A stretch of DNA of 64,000 nt from Mycobacteroides saopaulense (GTDB lineage: Bacteria; Actinomycetota; Actinomycetes; Mycobacteriales; Mycobacteriaceae), in contig NZ_CP010271.1 in NCBI RefSeq assembly GCF_001456355.1, forward strand, positions 2,356,001 through 2,420,000. Direction: 5' to 3'. Under the pieces are notes generated by a model. That model was not told the origin of the DNA, did no database searches, and saw only the letters and a program-made list of their open reading frames with translations. Each line of letters opens with the position of its first letter. Position 1 is the first letter of the stretch. Positions 44,228-56,384 of this stretch are shown piece after piece. The position numbers were made by a program, and so were the translations under genes.

Positions 44228-44719
44228 CTAGCCCTCGTACGCCTTCAGGGTCGCGACGAGTCGTTCCAGGCTGGCGATGACCGAGTCCCTTTCGTCCCCC
44301 AGTCCAGCTAGGGCCTCGCTTTCGATGCCCAGCTTTTCGGGGAAGGAACCGTCAACGACCTTACGCCCGCTGTCGGTCATGCTGATGATGGCCGCCCGGC
44401 GGTCATTCGCATTCGCCTGTCGCTGCACGTATCCGCGTTCCTCCAGGCGGCGCAACGTCCTACTCACCCACGCCTGCGACACACCGAGCTCCTCGGCGAT
44501 GTGGCGGGCTATGACCGGGCCCTTGCGATAGCGAAGAACGACGAGAATGTCGTGTTCGGGCTCGGCGATGGGTATGGAGGCATTGAGCGGCTCGACAACC
44601 CGGGCCAGGAGCCCCGACGCCCGCTTCAACAAACCGATCAGTTCCATCGATGATGTATCGAGGTCCGGCCTGTGCTGCGTCCAGTCGCGGGCCGTAATGG
44701 AGTTCTCGTGGACAGCCAT
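44228..44719 (-). CDS. MarR-family transcriptional regulator, probable repressor of mmpS-mmpL
   Basis: A 163-residue winged-helix regulator. The dimerisation helix starts around [23 protein letters not shown]. The recognition helix is in [29 protein letters not shown] (about 69-97) and the wing in [19 protein letters not shown] 44719 is preceded by GAGAGG. It is divergent from an mmpS-mmpL pair, the classic arrangement for a local repressor. Palindromes lie between the two promoters. Ligand unknown. Loss-of-function mutations in such regulators commonly raise efflux and drug tolerance in mycobacteria. Confidence 0.88.
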   Translation of the reverse strand: MAVHENSITARDWTQHRPDLDTSSMELIGLLKRASGLLARVVEPLNASIPIAEPEHDILVVLRYRKGPVIARHIAEELGVSQAWVSRTLRRLEERGYVQRQANANDRRAAIISMTDSGRKVVDGSFPEKLGIESEALAGLGDERDSVIASLERLVATLKAYEG

Positions 44720-44826
44720 CGTGCCTCTCGGTCTGGGTGTGCCAGGTAAACGCGGGTCGCGCCCAGGCTATCGAAAACCACGCCCGCACCATCCGCAGCT
44801 CGCAAAACATCCCCCGCGACGCAGTG

Positions 44827-44832
44827 ATTTTA
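44827..44832 (-). promoter_or_regulatory. -10 box of the marR gene
   Basis: TAAAAT on the minus strand, a near-consensus box, would start the transcript near 44819 and leave a leader of about 100 nt. TTGGTA lies upstream at a short 15-nt spacer. Confidence 0.5.
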
Positions 44833-44856
44833 TTCCCCAACCGCCCGTACCAATCC

Positions 44857-44874
44857 CTGAGACATGGATCTCAG
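44857..44874. promoter_or_regulatory. Palindrome CTGAGA-N6-TCTCAG, operator candidate
   Basis: A perfect 6-bp inverted repeat (44857-44862 and 44869-44874) upstream of the marR -10 box and about 34 bp (centre to centre) from the second palindrome. Its placement suggests a MarR operator or a second regulator site. Confidence 0.4.
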
Positions 44875-44892
44875 CGGAGAGATTCACACCTA

Positions 44893-44907
44893 ATACATAA
44901 CTTGTAT
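44893..44907. promoter_or_regulatory. Palindrome ATACA-N5-TGTAT overlapping the mmpS -10 box, operator candidate
   Basis: An AT-rich 5-5-5 inverted repeat whose right arm overlaps the TATAGT box at 44905-44910. MarR dimers typically bind AT-rich palindromes at such positions, so binding here would block mmpS-mmpL transcription. Confidence 0.5.
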
Positions 44908-44910
44908 AGT
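44905..44910 (+). promoter_or_regulatory. -10 box of mmpS-mmpL
   Basis: TATAGT, close to consensus, in the only AT-rich patch of the 375-bp divergent region. Initiation near 44917 would give a leader of about 178 nt before mmpS that holds a 58-codon upstream ORF (44922-45098). Confidence 0.5.
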
Positions 44911-44921
44911 ATCTGTCACGC

Positions 44922-45098
44922 ATGAGGCCGCTTCCGCTCTCGCAAACCTCACAGGGCGAGACGTACCGAGCGGCAGGCTCGTCGGCCGTCGCCAGTGACG
45001 ACCATGTTCCACACCATTCGGCAAGCAACGGGGCAAGCCGATATCTCCCGGATGTCACGGGCCCTGCGGGTCATGAACCTCGAAAGGTGCAGCCATGA
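44922..45098 (+). other. Upstream ORF of 58 codons ending on the mmpS start codon
   Basis: An uninterrupted frame from ATG 44922, about 5 nt from the predicted transcription start, to a TGA (45096-45098) that overlaps the mmpS ATG (45095) as ATGA. The peptide begins MRPLPLSQTSQGET. Its third-position GC looks lower than in the neighbouring genes, so it may be a regulatory translation unit and not a conserved protein. Confidence 0.35.
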
Positions 45099-45538
45099 GC
45101 GTTTCCAGAAGCCGTCGTGTGCTCAACAAGATCTGGTTGCCCACGTTGGCTCTCGTCGTACTCACCACCGCGGGGTTGGCCATCAAGTTCGCGCACGGCG
45201 TGTTCGGCTCGCAAGACCGAACGCACAGTCCCGGAGGCAATTTCGCGGTCGTGCAATTCAATCCCAAGAACATCGTCTACGAGGTGTTCGGTGAGTACGG
45301 CGGGTGGGCGCGGGTCAGCTACTGGGATACCAACAACAGGCCTGTCGACGTCCAGCCCACATCCCTGCCCTGGACGCATACGGAGACAACTGTTCTGACC
45401 ACCGCGACCGGAGACATCACCGCGCAGGTGGCCGGCGGAAATGTCGGTTGCCGTATCACCGTCGACGGATTGGTGCGCTCAGAACACACCGCAACGGGTG
45501 AGCACGCGGGCGTCTGGTGCCAGGTGCTGTCCGCATGA
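45095..45538 (+). CDS. MmpS family transport accessory protein
   Basis: A 147-residue protein with one N-terminal membrane helix (about residues 13-31) and an extracytoplasmic beta-rich domain with a Cys pair (GCRI and WCQV). The family segment NPKNIVYEVFGEYGGWARVSYWDTN is at about 55-79 and the domain ends GVWCQVLSA. MmpS proteins assist MmpL transporters in exporting lipids, siderophores or drugs. ATG 45095 follows a GAAAGG-type site. It overlaps mmpL by 4 bp. Confidence 0.92.
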   Translation: MSVSRSRRVLNKIWLPTLALVVLTTAGLAIKFAHGVFGSQDRTHSPGGNFAVVQFNPKNIVYEVFGEYGGWARVSYWDTNNRPVDVQPTSLPWTHTETTVLTTATGDITAQVAGGNVGCRITVDGLVRSEHTATGEHAGVWCQVLSA

Positions 45539-48354
45539 GCACGCACTCCGCAGAGAAGCCGCTGTTCGCCAGGTTCATTCGGAAGTACTCGATACTTGTC
45601 GTGCTCGCGTGGGTCGCGTTCACCGTCCTGGTGAACACCGTGGTGCCGCAGCTCGAACCGGTCACCGACGCCAATCAGGGCCCACTGGTGCCGCTCGATG
45701 CACCGTCATCGAAAGCGTTGATCCACATTGGTGAGTCATTCAAGGAGTCCGACAGCAACAGCTTGGCAATGGTCATCCTGGAGGGTGACCACAAGCTGAA
45801 CGACGCCGACCACAAGTTCTACGACGTATTGGCCAGCAAGCTCGAAAACGACAAGAAGCATGTCCAGTACGTGATGAACCTGTGGGGTCAGGGCACCACC
45901 GCTGCCGGCGTGCAGAGCTCGGACGGTCAGGCCGCATACACGCTGGTACGAGTCGCCGGGGATCAGGGCTCGACCGTATCCGATGAATCGATCCGCGCTG
46001 TGCGCGAACTGGTCTCCGAGGTACAGCCTCCCAACGGGGTGAAGGTCTACGTTTCCGGCTCTGCCCCACTGTCCACGGACATGCTCCAGGTGGGTAACCA
46101 AAGCATGATCCGCCTGATGTACGTGACCATCATCATCATCACGGTGATGTTGCTCATCGTCTATCGTTCCGTCGCAACGGCTTTCCTCACGCTGCTGATC
46201 GTGATGGTGGAACTGTCTTGTGGGCGAGGCGTTGTCGCGTTCCTGGCCTACCACAAACTCATCGGCATCTCGGTGTTCGCATCGAACATCCTGGTGTCGC
46301 TGATTCTCGGCGCAGGCACCGACTATGCGATCTTCTTGATCGGCCGGTACCAGGAGGCGCGCCACGCCGGTGAAGACAGGGAAACCGCGTATTACTCAGC
46401 GGTCAAGGGTGTCTCGCATGTCATCCTCGGTTCGGGCCTGGCTATCGCGGGCGCGACATTCTGCCTGCAGTTCACGCGCCTCAACTACTTCAACACCATG
46501 GGCCTGCCCTGCGCGGCAGCCACGCTCGTCGCTGTCGCCGCCTCCCTGACCTTCGGGCCCGCCGTGTTGGCGCTCGGTAGCCGCTTCGGGGTTTTCGAAC
46601 CGAAAGTCAAGGCAAGCCACGGCATATGGCGCAAGGTCGGCACCGTCACCGTGCGGTGGCCGGGGCGCATACTCGTGGTGAGCAGCGTGGTGGTGATGAT
46701 CGGTTCCATCACGCTTCCGTCATACAAGCCCAACTACAACGACCGGATCTACATCGCCGACGACGTACCGGCGAATCAGGGATACGCGGCCGCGGACAGG
46801 CATTTCCCGGTGAGCAAGCTCAACAGCGACATGCTCATGATCGAATCCGACCACGACATGCGCAATTCCACGGACATGATCGCGTTGGACAAAGTAGCGC
46901 GCGAGGTGTTCCACACGCCAGGAGTCGCGATGATCCAAAGTGTCACCAGGCCTTTGGGCACACCGTTGGAGCACTCATCCTTCACGTACACGATGGGGAC
47001 CATGGGAACCAAGATCAACGAGTTGATCCCATTCCTCACCGATCTCACCGATCGCTTCACTCAGATGGCCGATATCACCGATCGCATGGCTGCCCTGATG
47101 CGACAACAGCAGGAGCTCACCGGACAGCAGGCGGGCGCCTCGCATATCTCCCTCAAGGGAGCGCAGGAGTTGAAGGACGTCACCGTCACCATGCGGGACA
47201 CCCTGGCCAATTTCGACGACCAATTCCGGCCGCTGCGCAATTACTTCTACTGGGAGCCGCACTGTGCGGACATCCCGATGTGCTGGGCGATGAGATCGCT
47301 GTTCGACATGACCGACCAGGTCGACTCGATGACCGACGCGGTCGACGACAGCCTCAAGGCCGCCGTGATCCAGGACGCCGTCACACCGCAGCTGGTCGAC
47401 GTCATCGGCAAGAGCGCCGCCGAACTGGACAACATGAGAAAGGTGGTACTCACCGAACAGAGCACCATGCGGCCGATGCTGACGCAGATGAACGAACTGG
47501 GCCGCCAGATGATGGACCTCGGGTATGCCTTCGACAGTTCGAAGAACGATGAGTTCTTCTATCTGCCGCCCGAGGCCTTCGACAACCCGTACTTCCAGAT
47601 CGACCTGAAATACTTCGTTTCACCGGACGGTAAGTCCGCGCGTTACATGATTTACCACGACGGCGAGGCGCTGAGCCCGGAAGGCATCGATCACGCCCAG
47701 GCCTACCTGCCTGCTGCCAAGGAAGCGTTGAAGGGAACGACGCTGGCCGGATCACGGGTCTATCTGGGCGGCGCCGCGGCGACCTATTGGGACATCCAAG
47801 ACGCCACCAAGACCGATCTACTGATCGCGGCGATCGCTGCATTCGCCTTGATCTTCCTGGTGATGCTGTTGATCACCAGGAGCGTGGTGGCAGCGCTCGT
47901 CATCGTCGGCACGGTAGCGTTCTCGTACTCCGGCGCTTTCGGCCTTTCGGTGCTGGTCTGGCAGCACTTCCTCGGCATACCGTTGAGCTGGCTGAACCTG
48001 CCCATCACCTTCATCATCCTGGTGGCGGTGGGGTCGGACTACAACCTTCTGCTGATCTCGCGCTATCTCGAGGAAAGCAAGGCCGGGTTGAACACGGGCC
48101 TGATCCGGGCGGTGGCCAACTCGGGCAAGGTGGTGACCACCGCGGGCATTGTGTTCGCAACCACGATGATGGCCATGCTCTCCAGCGACCTGCTGTCGGT
48201 GGGCCAGCTGGGGTCCATCATCGGGCTCGGCCTGCTGTTGGACACGCTCATCGTGCGCTCGTTCATCACGCCCGCGATCGCCCGGCTCCTGGGCCCGCTG
48301 TTCTGGTGGCCACGGCTGATCCGCTCGCGCCCCGCACCCGCGCAGTACAGGTGA
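45535..48354 (+). CDS. MmpL family RND transporter
   Basis: A 939-residue RND-type transporter with twelve membrane helices in two bundles. The proton-relay Asp-Tyr pairs are visible in LGAGTDYAIFLIGRYQE (near 263-279) and VGSDYNLLLISRYLEE (near 834-849). Two large extracytoplasmic domains follow helices 1 and 7. The second contains a helical coiled region with many Met/Gln and a Cys pair (HCADIPMCW). With the MmpS partner and a divergent MarR gene it looks like an MmpS5/MmpL5-type drug and siderophore efflux unit; the true cargo is unknown. ATG 45535 overlaps the mmpS stop. Confidence 0.94.
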   Translation: MSTHSAEKPLFARFIRKYSILVVLAWVAFTVLVNTVVPQLEPVTDANQGPLVPLDAPSSKALIHIGESFKESDSNSLAMVILEGDHKLNDADHKFYDVLASKLENDKKHVQYVMNLWGQGTTAAGVQSSDGQAAYTLVRVAGDQGSTVSDESIRAVRELVSEVQPPNGVKVYVSGSAPLSTDMLQVGNQSMIRLMYVTIIIITVMLLIVYRSVATAFLTLLIVMVELSCGRGVVAFLAYHKLIGISVFASNILVSLILGAGTDYAIFLIGRYQEARHAGEDRETAYYSAVKGVSHVILGSGLAIAGATFCLQFTRLNYFNTMGLPCAAATLVAVAASLTFGPAVLALGSRFGVFEPKVKASHGIWRKVGTVTVRWPGRILVVSSVVVMIGSITLPSYKPNYNDRIYIADDVPANQGYAAADRHFPVSKLNSDMLMIESDHDMRNSTDMIALDKVAREVFHTPGVAMIQSVTRPLGTPLEHSSFTYTMGTMGTKINELIPFLTDLTDRFTQMADITDRMAALMRQQQELTGQQAGASHISLKGAQELKDVTVTMRDTLANFDDQFRPLRNYFYWEPHCADIPMCWAMRSLFDMTDQVDSMTDAVDDSLKAAVIQDAVTPQLVDVIGKSAAELDNMRKVVLTEQSTMRPMLTQMNELGRQMMDLGYAFDSSKNDEFFYLPPEAFDNPYFQIDLKYFVSPDGKSARYMIYHDGEALSPEGIDHAQAYLPAAKEALKGTTLAGSRVYLGGAAATYWDIQDATKTDLLIAAIAAFALIFLVMLLITRSVVAALVIVGTVAFSYSGAFGLSVLVWQHFLGIPLSWLNLPITFIILVAVGSDYNLLLISRYLEESKAGLNTGLIRAVANSGKVVTTAGIVFATTMMAMLSSDLLSVGQLGSIIGLGLLLDTLIVRSFITPAIARLLGPLFWWPRLIRSRPAPAQYR

Positions 48355-48379
48355 GTCACGTTTCCCACCAATTGTTTTC

Positions 48380-48427
48380 GCCCGGCGGTACATGTTCCAC
48401 TGAAACTCCCACACGGTACCGCCGGGC
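48380..48427. repeat. Perfect 12-bp inverted repeat, possible terminator after mmpL
   Basis: GCCCGGCGGTAC (48380-48391) and GTACCGCCGGGC (48416-48427) are exact reverse complements around a 24-nt loop, 25 bp after the mmpL stop. It could terminate the mmpL transcript without a U tract, which is common in mycobacteria. The right flank lies within 120 bp of the HIT gene. Apart from this repeat the 48355-48542 stretch holds only a HIT promoter box and a coding-like minus-strand patch. Confidence 0.5.
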
Positions 48428-48530
48428 AGGAACACCGTCACGTTCTTCGATGACACCGCACACCTCATCGGGTCGACCACATCCAGACCGCTCAACCGTA
48501 TCGAACATACGTTCTATCAGTCAACGCCTT

Positions 48531-48536
48531 TAGCGT
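48531..48536 (+). promoter_or_regulatory. -10 box of the HIT gene, leaderless arrangement
   Basis: TAGCGT is followed by 6 nt and GTG 48543, with no ribosome site between. Confidence 0.4.
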
Positions 48537-48542
48537 ACGGGG

Positions 48543-48971
48543 GTGGCCGACGAATGCTTGTTCTGCGGAATCATCTCCGGCGAGTTACCCGGCGTGCGGG
48601 TGGCCGAGGACGCCGACACGTACGCATTCATGGATATCAACCCGGGCTCGGATGGACATCTACTGGTGGTTCCCAAACGGCACAGCAGGGATCTGCTGGA
48701 GATACCCGCCGTTGACCTCAGCGCGGTGGCCGTCACCGCGCAGCGGATAGCCAAAGCAGTGGTTTCCGAGCTCGGCGCCGACGGGGTGAACCTCCTGAAT
48801 TGCTGTGGCGCCCAGGCCTGGCAGACGGAGTTCCATTTCCATCTGCACGTGATTCCCCGGTATGCCAACAGGGCCAAGGATGGACTGCGGCTGCCGTGGA
48901 CGCCCGGTGTGCGCGGCGACATGCGCGCCATCGCTGACCTGGGACACCGGCTGGCCACCGCGCTGGCGTAG
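48543..48971 (+). CDS. HIT family nucleotide hydrolase/transferase
   Basis: A 142-residue histidine-triad protein. It has a zinc-type CLFCGIISGELP start, the DINPGSDGHLLVVPKRH segment, and the triad HFHLHVIPRY at about residues 100-109 with the catalytic middle His. Such proteins hydrolyse AMP-linked nucleotides. GTG 48543 has a TAGCGT box 6 nt upstream, so it may be leaderless. It is followed by bcp after 10 bp and is probably co-transcribed. Confidence 0.92.
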   Translation: MADECLFCGIISGELPGVRVAEDADTYAFMDINPGSDGHLLVVPKRHSRDLLEIPAVDLSAVAVTAQRIAKAVVSELGADGVNLLNCCGAQAWQTEFHFHLHVIPRYANRAKDGLRLPWTPGVRGDMRAIADLGHRLATALA

Positions 48972-48981
48972 CGTTCGACTC

Positions 48982-49440
48982 ATGAAACCTGGTGATCGCG
49001 TCGCCGACTTCGAGCTTCCGGATCAGACCGGAACCACCCGCAGCCTGTCGGCTCTGCTGGCCGACGGCCCTGTCGTGCTCTTCTTCTACCCCGCCGCCAA
49101 TACCCCCGGCTGCACCGCCGAGGCCTGCCATTTCCGGGATCTGGCAAGCGAATTCAAGGAAGTGGGCGCCTCGCGGGTGGGCATCAGCGTCGACTCGGTG
49201 GAGAAGCAGGCCGACTTCGCCGATAAGCGCAAGTTCGACTACCCGCTGCTCTCGGACACCGGCGGCAAGGTTTCCACGGCCTTCGGCGTCAAGCGCGGCC
49301 TGTTGGGAAAGCTCGCCCCGGTCAAGCGGACCACGTTCATCATCGGCACCGACAAAACGGTGCTCGAGGTCTTCGCCAGCGAACTGAACATGAACGCCCA
49401 CGCGGACAAGGCCCTAGAGTTCCTCCGCGCCCGCAAGTAG
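48982..49440 (+). CDS. bcp: Bcp-type thioredoxin-dependent peroxiredoxin
   Basis: A 152-residue peroxiredoxin of the bacterioferritin comigratory protein class. The peroxidatic Cys is in [19 protein letters not shown] at about residue 45, with a second Cys five residues later as in atypical 2-Cys members. The Asp-rich [14 protein letters not shown] and a C-terminal [11 protein letters not shown] follow. It reduces hydrogen and organic peroxides using thioredoxin. ATG 48982 fits the family start. It matches the place of bcpB in M. tuberculosis. Its last 27 bp overlap convergent hisI. Confidence 0.93.
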   Translation: MKPGDRVADFELPDQTGTTRSLSALLADGPVVLFFYPAANTPGCTAEACHFRDLASEFKEVGASRVGISVDSVEKQADFADKRKFDYPLLSDTGGKVSTAFGVKRGLLGKLAPVKRTTFIIGTDKTVLEVFASELNMNAHADKALEFLRARK

Positions 49441-49770
49441 CTCGTCGGCATCGAAGCAGCTGTGCGCACCGGTGTGGCACGCCGGTCCGGTTTGATCGAC
49501 TTCCAGAACCAGCGTGTCCCCGTCGCAGTCCAGCCGCACCGAGTGCACATACTGGGTGTGCCCCGAGGTCTCGCCCTTGACCCATAGCCGCTGGCGAGAA
49601 CGCGAGAAGTAGGTGCCCTGCCGGGTGGACAACGTCAGGGCCAAGGCCTCGTCGTTCATCCACGCCACCATCAGCACGGTGCCGGTGCCGTGTTCCTGAA
49701 CCACCGCGGTCACCAGACCTGCCGCATCGCGTTTCAGGCGCGCGGCAATCCCGGGATCCAGCTCGGTCAT
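49414..49770 (-). CDS. hisI: Phosphoribosyl-AMP cyclohydrolase
   Basis: A 118-residue enzyme catalysing the third step of histidine synthesis. Motifs are [36 protein letters not shown] in order from about residue 36, and the zinc Cys sites in DCDGDTL and [12 protein letters not shown] near residues 82 and 98-105. ATG 49770 overlaps the hisF stop by 4 bp. It is the last gene of the his operon and overlaps convergent bcp. HisE is not fused and not nearby. Confidence 0.95.
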   Translation of the reverse strand: MTELDPGIAARLKRDAAGLVTAVVQEHGTGTVLMVAWMNDEALALTLSTRQGTYFSRSRQRLWVKGETSGHTQYVHSVRLDCDGDTLVLEVDQTGPACHTGAHSCFDADELLAGAEEL

Positions 49771-50540
49771 CGCACCGTGATCCCCTCTGCGGCCATCGCC
49801 GCCTTCACCTCGCCGATGGTCAGTTCCCGGAAATGGAAAACGCTGGCCGCCAGCACCGCGTCGGCGCCGGCCTTCACCGCGGGCGCGAAATGTCCCACTG
49901 CACCTGCGCCGCCGCTGGCGATCACCGGAACGTCGACCGCGGCACGCGCCGCGGCAATCATCTGCAGATCGAATCCCGCCTTGGTTCCATCGGCATCCAT
50001 GGAATTGAGCAAGATCTCCCCTACACCCAACTCTGCTCCGCGACATGTCCATTCGATCGCATCGATGCCGGTGCCCCGGCGTCCGCCATGCGTGGTCACC
50101 TCCCACCCCGACGGTGTGGGCGCATCGCCCTCGCGGACTCGGCGTGCGTCGACGCTCAGCACGATGCACTGCGATCCGAATCGCTGCGCCAACTCCGCCA
50201 GCAGTTCCGGACGCGCGATGGCCGCGGTATTCACCCCAACCTTGTCCGCACCGGCACGCAGCAGCACGTTGACATCGTCGACCGACCGCACACCGCCACC
50301 GACCGTCAGGGGAATGAACACCTGCTCGGCGGTGCGCCGGACCACATCCAGCATGGTGGCCCGTCCTGACGAGGACGCCGTGACGTCCAGGAAGGTGAGC
50401 TCGTCCACGCCCTCGGCGTCGTACGCCGCGGCCAGCTCGACCGGATCCCCCGCATCCCGCAGGTTTTCGAAGTTGACGCCCTTGACCACTCGACCGTCGT
50501 CGACGTCCAGGCAGGCGATGACACGGGTAGCAACACTCAT
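49767..50540 (-). CDS. hisF: Imidazole glycerol phosphate synthase cyclase subunit
   Basis: A 257-residue TIM barrel making imidazole glycerol phosphate with HisH. The N-terminal catalytic Asp is in [19 protein letters not shown] (about 6-24) and the second Asp in [11 protein letters not shown]. The phosphate loops are VGGGVRS and [13 protein letters not shown] 50540 overlaps the hisN stop by 4 bp. A longer upstream frame is not coding. Confidence 0.96.
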   Translation of the reverse strand: MSVATRVIACLDVDDGRVVKGVNFENLRDAGDPVELAAAYDAEGVDELTFLDVTASSSGRATMLDVVRRTAEQVFIPLTVGGGVRSVDDVNVLLRAGADKVGVNTAAIARPELLAELAQRFGSQCIVLSVDARRVREGDAPTPSGWEVTTHGGRRGTGIDAIEWTCRGAELGVGEILLNSMDADGTKAGFDLQMIAAARAAVDVPVIASGGAGAVGHFAPAVKAGADAVLAASVFHFRELTIGEVKAAMAAEGITVR

Positions 50541-51352
50541 CGGTAGTCCTCCGGATCTCCGACCTCGGCCAGCACTGCCAGGATCTGTTCGTGCACGCCG
50601 GGCGAGGCCACCAACACCGACGGCGACTCCGGTGTCCACGGCTTACCGGCGAGGTCGGTCGCGTGACCGCCGGCGGCCTGCACCAAGGCGATTCCGGCGG
50701 CGTGATCCCACACGTGCGCACCGAAACTCACCGCTGCGCCCAAGATCCCGCCCGCAGTGAACGCCAAATCGATTCCGGTGCTGCCGTGCATCCGCAGCCG
50801 AGACGTGACGCGGCTCAGTTTCTCCAGCACCGTCAGCCGGTAGCGGCCGGGTACCCGACCCTTCCAATCGACGTTGAAGGTGCCCAGGCCCACTGCCACG
50901 TCCGCGAGATCGGCAGGCGGCAGCGGAGGCATCGCAACGCCATTGCGCATCAGCGGGCCTCCAGCGACCGCGGTGTACTTCTCCCCCATGAACGGCAACC
51001 AGGTCAAACCCGCCACCGGAACGCCGTCGGACATCAGACCCAACAGGATCGCGGCCATCGGCGAGCCGGCCGCGTAGTTGACGGTGCCATCGATGGGGTC
51101 GACCACCCAGACCAGCCCGGAATCCACTGGAGGGCCACCGAATTCTTCTCCGTGTACACCGATTCCGGTGCGCTCGGTCAGTGCTTCGACCACCATCCGC
51201 TCGATGGCCAGATCTTCCTCGGTGGCGAAGTCCTTGCCGCCCTTGAACACCACACCATCGGCCCCATGCCCGGCCACAAAGCGCTGAGCCGCCGCATCCA
51301 GAATCACGGACGCCTCGCGTACCAGCGCTTCCAGTTCAGCGGTCGTGGGCAT
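50537..51352 (-). CDS. hisN: Inositol-phosphatase family histidinol-phosphate phosphatase
   Basis: A 271-residue metal-dependent phosphatase of the inositol monophosphatase superfamily. Metal ligands are visible in HGEEFG, in [10 protein letters not shown] (about 86-95) and in WDHAAG (about 215). In M. tuberculosis the equivalent gene is called impA. Its place inside the his operon supports histidinol-phosphate dephosphorylation, the step otherwise missing here, though inositol phosphate activity is possible. ATG 51352 lies 1 bp after the hisA stop. Confidence 0.87.
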   Translation of the reverse strand: MPTTAELEALVREASVILDAAAQRFVAGHGADGVVFKGGKDFATEEDLAIERMVVEALTERTGIGVHGEEFGGPPVDSGLVWVVDPIDGTVNYAAGSPMAAILLGLMSDGVPVAGLTWLPFMGEKYTAVAGGPLMRNGVAMPPLPPADLADVAVGLGTFNVDWKGRVPGRYRLTVLEKLSRVTSRLRMHGSTGIDLAFTAGGILGAAVSFGAHVWDHAAGIALVQAAGGHATDLAGKPWTPESPSVLVASPGVHEQILAVLAEVGDPEDYR

Positions 51353-51353
51353 G

Positions 51354-52085
51354 TCAGGAAACGGCGGCTATCGCATCGGGCAGGGTGAAACGCCCCGCGT
51401 ACAGAGCCTTACCGACAATTGCGCCCTCGATGCCTGCGCCGGTCAATTCCGCGATGGCACGCAGGTCGTCCAGGCTCGATACCCCGCCGGAAGCGATGAC
51501 GGGAGCGTTCGCGACACCCGCGACCTGTGCCAGCAGCTCGAGGTTCGGCCCGGTGAGGGTGCCGTCCTTGGTCACGTCGGTCACCACGTAGCGTGAACAA
51601 CCTTGTGCGCGTAGACGTTCAAGAACCTCCCAGAGGTCGCCGCCATCGCTGACCCAGCCCCGGCCACGCAGGCGGTGTTCACCGTCGACGATTTGGACAT
51701 CCAGCCCCACGGCCACGCGTTCGCCGTGCCGGGCGATCGCCGAGGCACACCACTGCGGGTCCTCCAGTGCTGCGGTGCCGAGATTGACCCGCGCACAGCC
51801 GGTGGCCAATGCCGCGGTCAACGACTCGTCGTCGCGAATACCGCCCGACAGCTCCACCTTGACGTCGAGCTCACCCACCACCTGTGCGAGCAGCTCGCGG
51901 TTGGAACCACGACCGAATGCCGCATCGAGGTCCACCAGGTGAACCCACTCGGCACCGTCGTTCTGCCACGCCATCGCCGCATCGCGCGGCGAGCCGTACG
52001 TGGTTTCACTACCCGCTTTACCCTGCACGAGGCGCACGGCTTGACCGTCGGCGACGTCGACCGCCGGCAATAGAACGAGACTCAA
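51354..52085 (-). CDS. hisA: Bifunctional ProFAR isomerase / phosphoribosylanthranilate isomerase
   Basis: A 243-residue TIM barrel. Actinobacteria lack trpF, and HisA (PriA) serves both histidine and tryptophan synthesis; no trpF is seen in the trp operon here, which agrees. The catalytic Asp residues are in [10 protein letters not shown] (near residue 10) and [13 protein letters not shown] (near 170), with phosphate loops SGGIRD and ASGGVSS. I place the start at TTG 52085, because it overlaps the hisH stop and AAGGGA lies 6 nt upstream. A TTG at 52103 would precede that site. Confidence 0.94.
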   Translation of the reverse strand: MSLVLLPAVDVADGQAVRLVQGKAGSETTYGSPRDAAMAWQNDGAEWVHLVDLDAAFGRGSNRELLAQVVGELDVKVELSGGIRDDESLTAALATGCARVNLGTAALEDPQWCASAIARHGERVAVGLDVQIVDGEHRLRGRGWVSDGGDLWEVLERLRAQGCSRYVVTDVTKDGTLTGPNLELLAQVAGVANAPVIASGGVSSLDDLRAIAELTGAGIEGAIVGKALYAGRFTLPDAIAAVS

Positions 52086-52728
52086 GAGATTCCCTTCACC
52101 CAATTACTCAACAACACGGCCCCCGCATCGCCACTCTTCTCCGGATGGAACTGGGTGGCAGCAAGTGGCCCATTCTCCACCGCCGCGATAAACGGAACAT
52201 GATGAGTTGCCCAGGTCACCAGCGGCTTGGCGATCGGTGACTCGCTCGGCGTTTCCAGCTCCCACTTCTGCACGGCGTACGAGTGCACGAAATAGAAGCG
52301 GCTGTCCGCATCCAGGCCAGCGAACAGCTCAGACCCTGGCGCCGCCTCGACGGTGTTCCACCCCATGTGCGGTATCACCGGAGCATCCAGGCGACTGACC
52401 ACGCCGGGCCACTGGCCGCATCCCTGCGTGTCGACGCCGAACTCGATCCCATGGCTGAACAGAATCTGCATACCGACGCAGATACCGAGCACCGGACGGC
52501 CGCCGGAGAGCCGGATGTCGATGATGCGCTCACCGTCGATGCCGCGCAGTCCCTCCATGCATGCCGCGAAAGCACCCACTCCGGGGACCACCAGGCCGTC
52601 GGCGTTCAGCGCGGCATTGGCATCGGCGGTCACCGTGACGTCCGCGCCCACCCGTTCCAGCGCACGTTGCGCCGACCTGAGGTTTCCCGAACCGTAGTCG
52701 AGGACAACGACCTTCGGCCCCGCACCCG

Positions 52729-52732
<4 letters not shown>
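52082..52732 (-). CDS. hisH: Imidazole glycerol phosphate synthase glutaminase subunit
   Basis: A 216-residue class I glutamine amidotransferase supplying ammonia to HisF. It has [17 protein letters not shown] at the start, nucleophile Cys in [10 protein letters not shown] (near residue 86), and the His-Glu pair in [10 protein letters not shown] near residue 192-201. The oxyanion region is PGVGAF. GTG 52732 overlaps the hisB stop by 4 bp. Confidence 0.96.
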
Positions 52733-55840
<3,108 letters not shown>

Positions 55841-55882
55841 TGTCCCAGAGCTGCTCAACACCATTTACCACGCAGTCACCGG

Positions 55883-55910
55883 TTGTGTGTGACGCACGTC
55901 TAACTAGACT
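55883..55910 (+). promoter_or_regulatory. Promoter of the Ddn-like gene (TTGTGT - 16 nt - TAGACT)
   Basis: TTGTGT at 55883-55888 and TAGACT at 55905-55910 with a 16-nt spacer. Initiation near 55917 would give a leader of about 50 nt. The same region must also hold the hisD promoter, which is less clear. Confidence 0.5.
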
Positions 55911-55966
55911 CATCCGGAGCTCAGCACGAGGAAACCCGCACCTACTTCCCAACGATCGGAACATCG

Positions 55967-56371
55967 ATGTCAGCAAACAATCAGCCCGGCGTTCCCATGC
56001 TCATGCCCGAGTGGCTTGAGCGCGCGCAAATCAAATACATGAACCCGCTGATGGCTCCCATCTCACGTTTCCTTCCTTCCTTCGCTACCGTCACGCACTT
56101 TGGCCGCACCTCTGGCACCAGGTACGAAACCACGGTGAACGCATTTCGCAAAGGCAACTCGGTATCCATTGGACTGATCCACGGCAAGACCAACTGGACC
56201 AAGAACGTGATCGCCGCCGGCGGCGCCGATATCCGGCTGTTCGGCGGCAAGCAGATCCGTGTGGTCAATCCGCGCATCGTGGAGCAGGGGCAGGGCGACC
56301 CCGCGCTGACCAGGTCCACCCGTCAGTTGAACAAGCGGGCGGGCGTGTTCGTGGCCGATATCGCGGAGTAA
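55967..56371 (+). CDS. Deazaflavin (F420)-dependent nitroreductase family protein, Ddn-like
   Basis: A 134-residue single-domain protein of the mycobacterial Ddn-like family with a split-barrel fold: HFGRTSGTRYETTVNAFRKG (residues 44-63, the usual TxGRxSGxxR region), IGLIHGKTNWTKNVIAAGGADIRL and a C-terminal short helix. Family proteins bind cofactor F420 and reduce quinones or nitro compounds. Activity here is not proven, as many members are inert with prodrugs. ATG 55967 has GGAAC upstream. It is monocistronic, divergent from hisD. Confidence 0.87.
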   Translation: MSANNQPGVPMLMPEWLERAQIKYMNPLMAPISRFLPSFATVTHFGRTSGTRYETTVNAFRKGNSVSIGLIHGKTNWTKNVIAAGGADIRLFGGKQIRVVNPRIVEQGQGDPALTRSTRQLNKRAGVFVADIAE

Positions 56372-56384
56372 TCCCGCTGTTCGA

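Noticed and set aside
49771..50721. N-terminal part of a long minus-strand frame ending as hisI
   Set aside because: Only the last 118 codons encode HisI; upstream is the out-of-frame reading of hisF and hisN.
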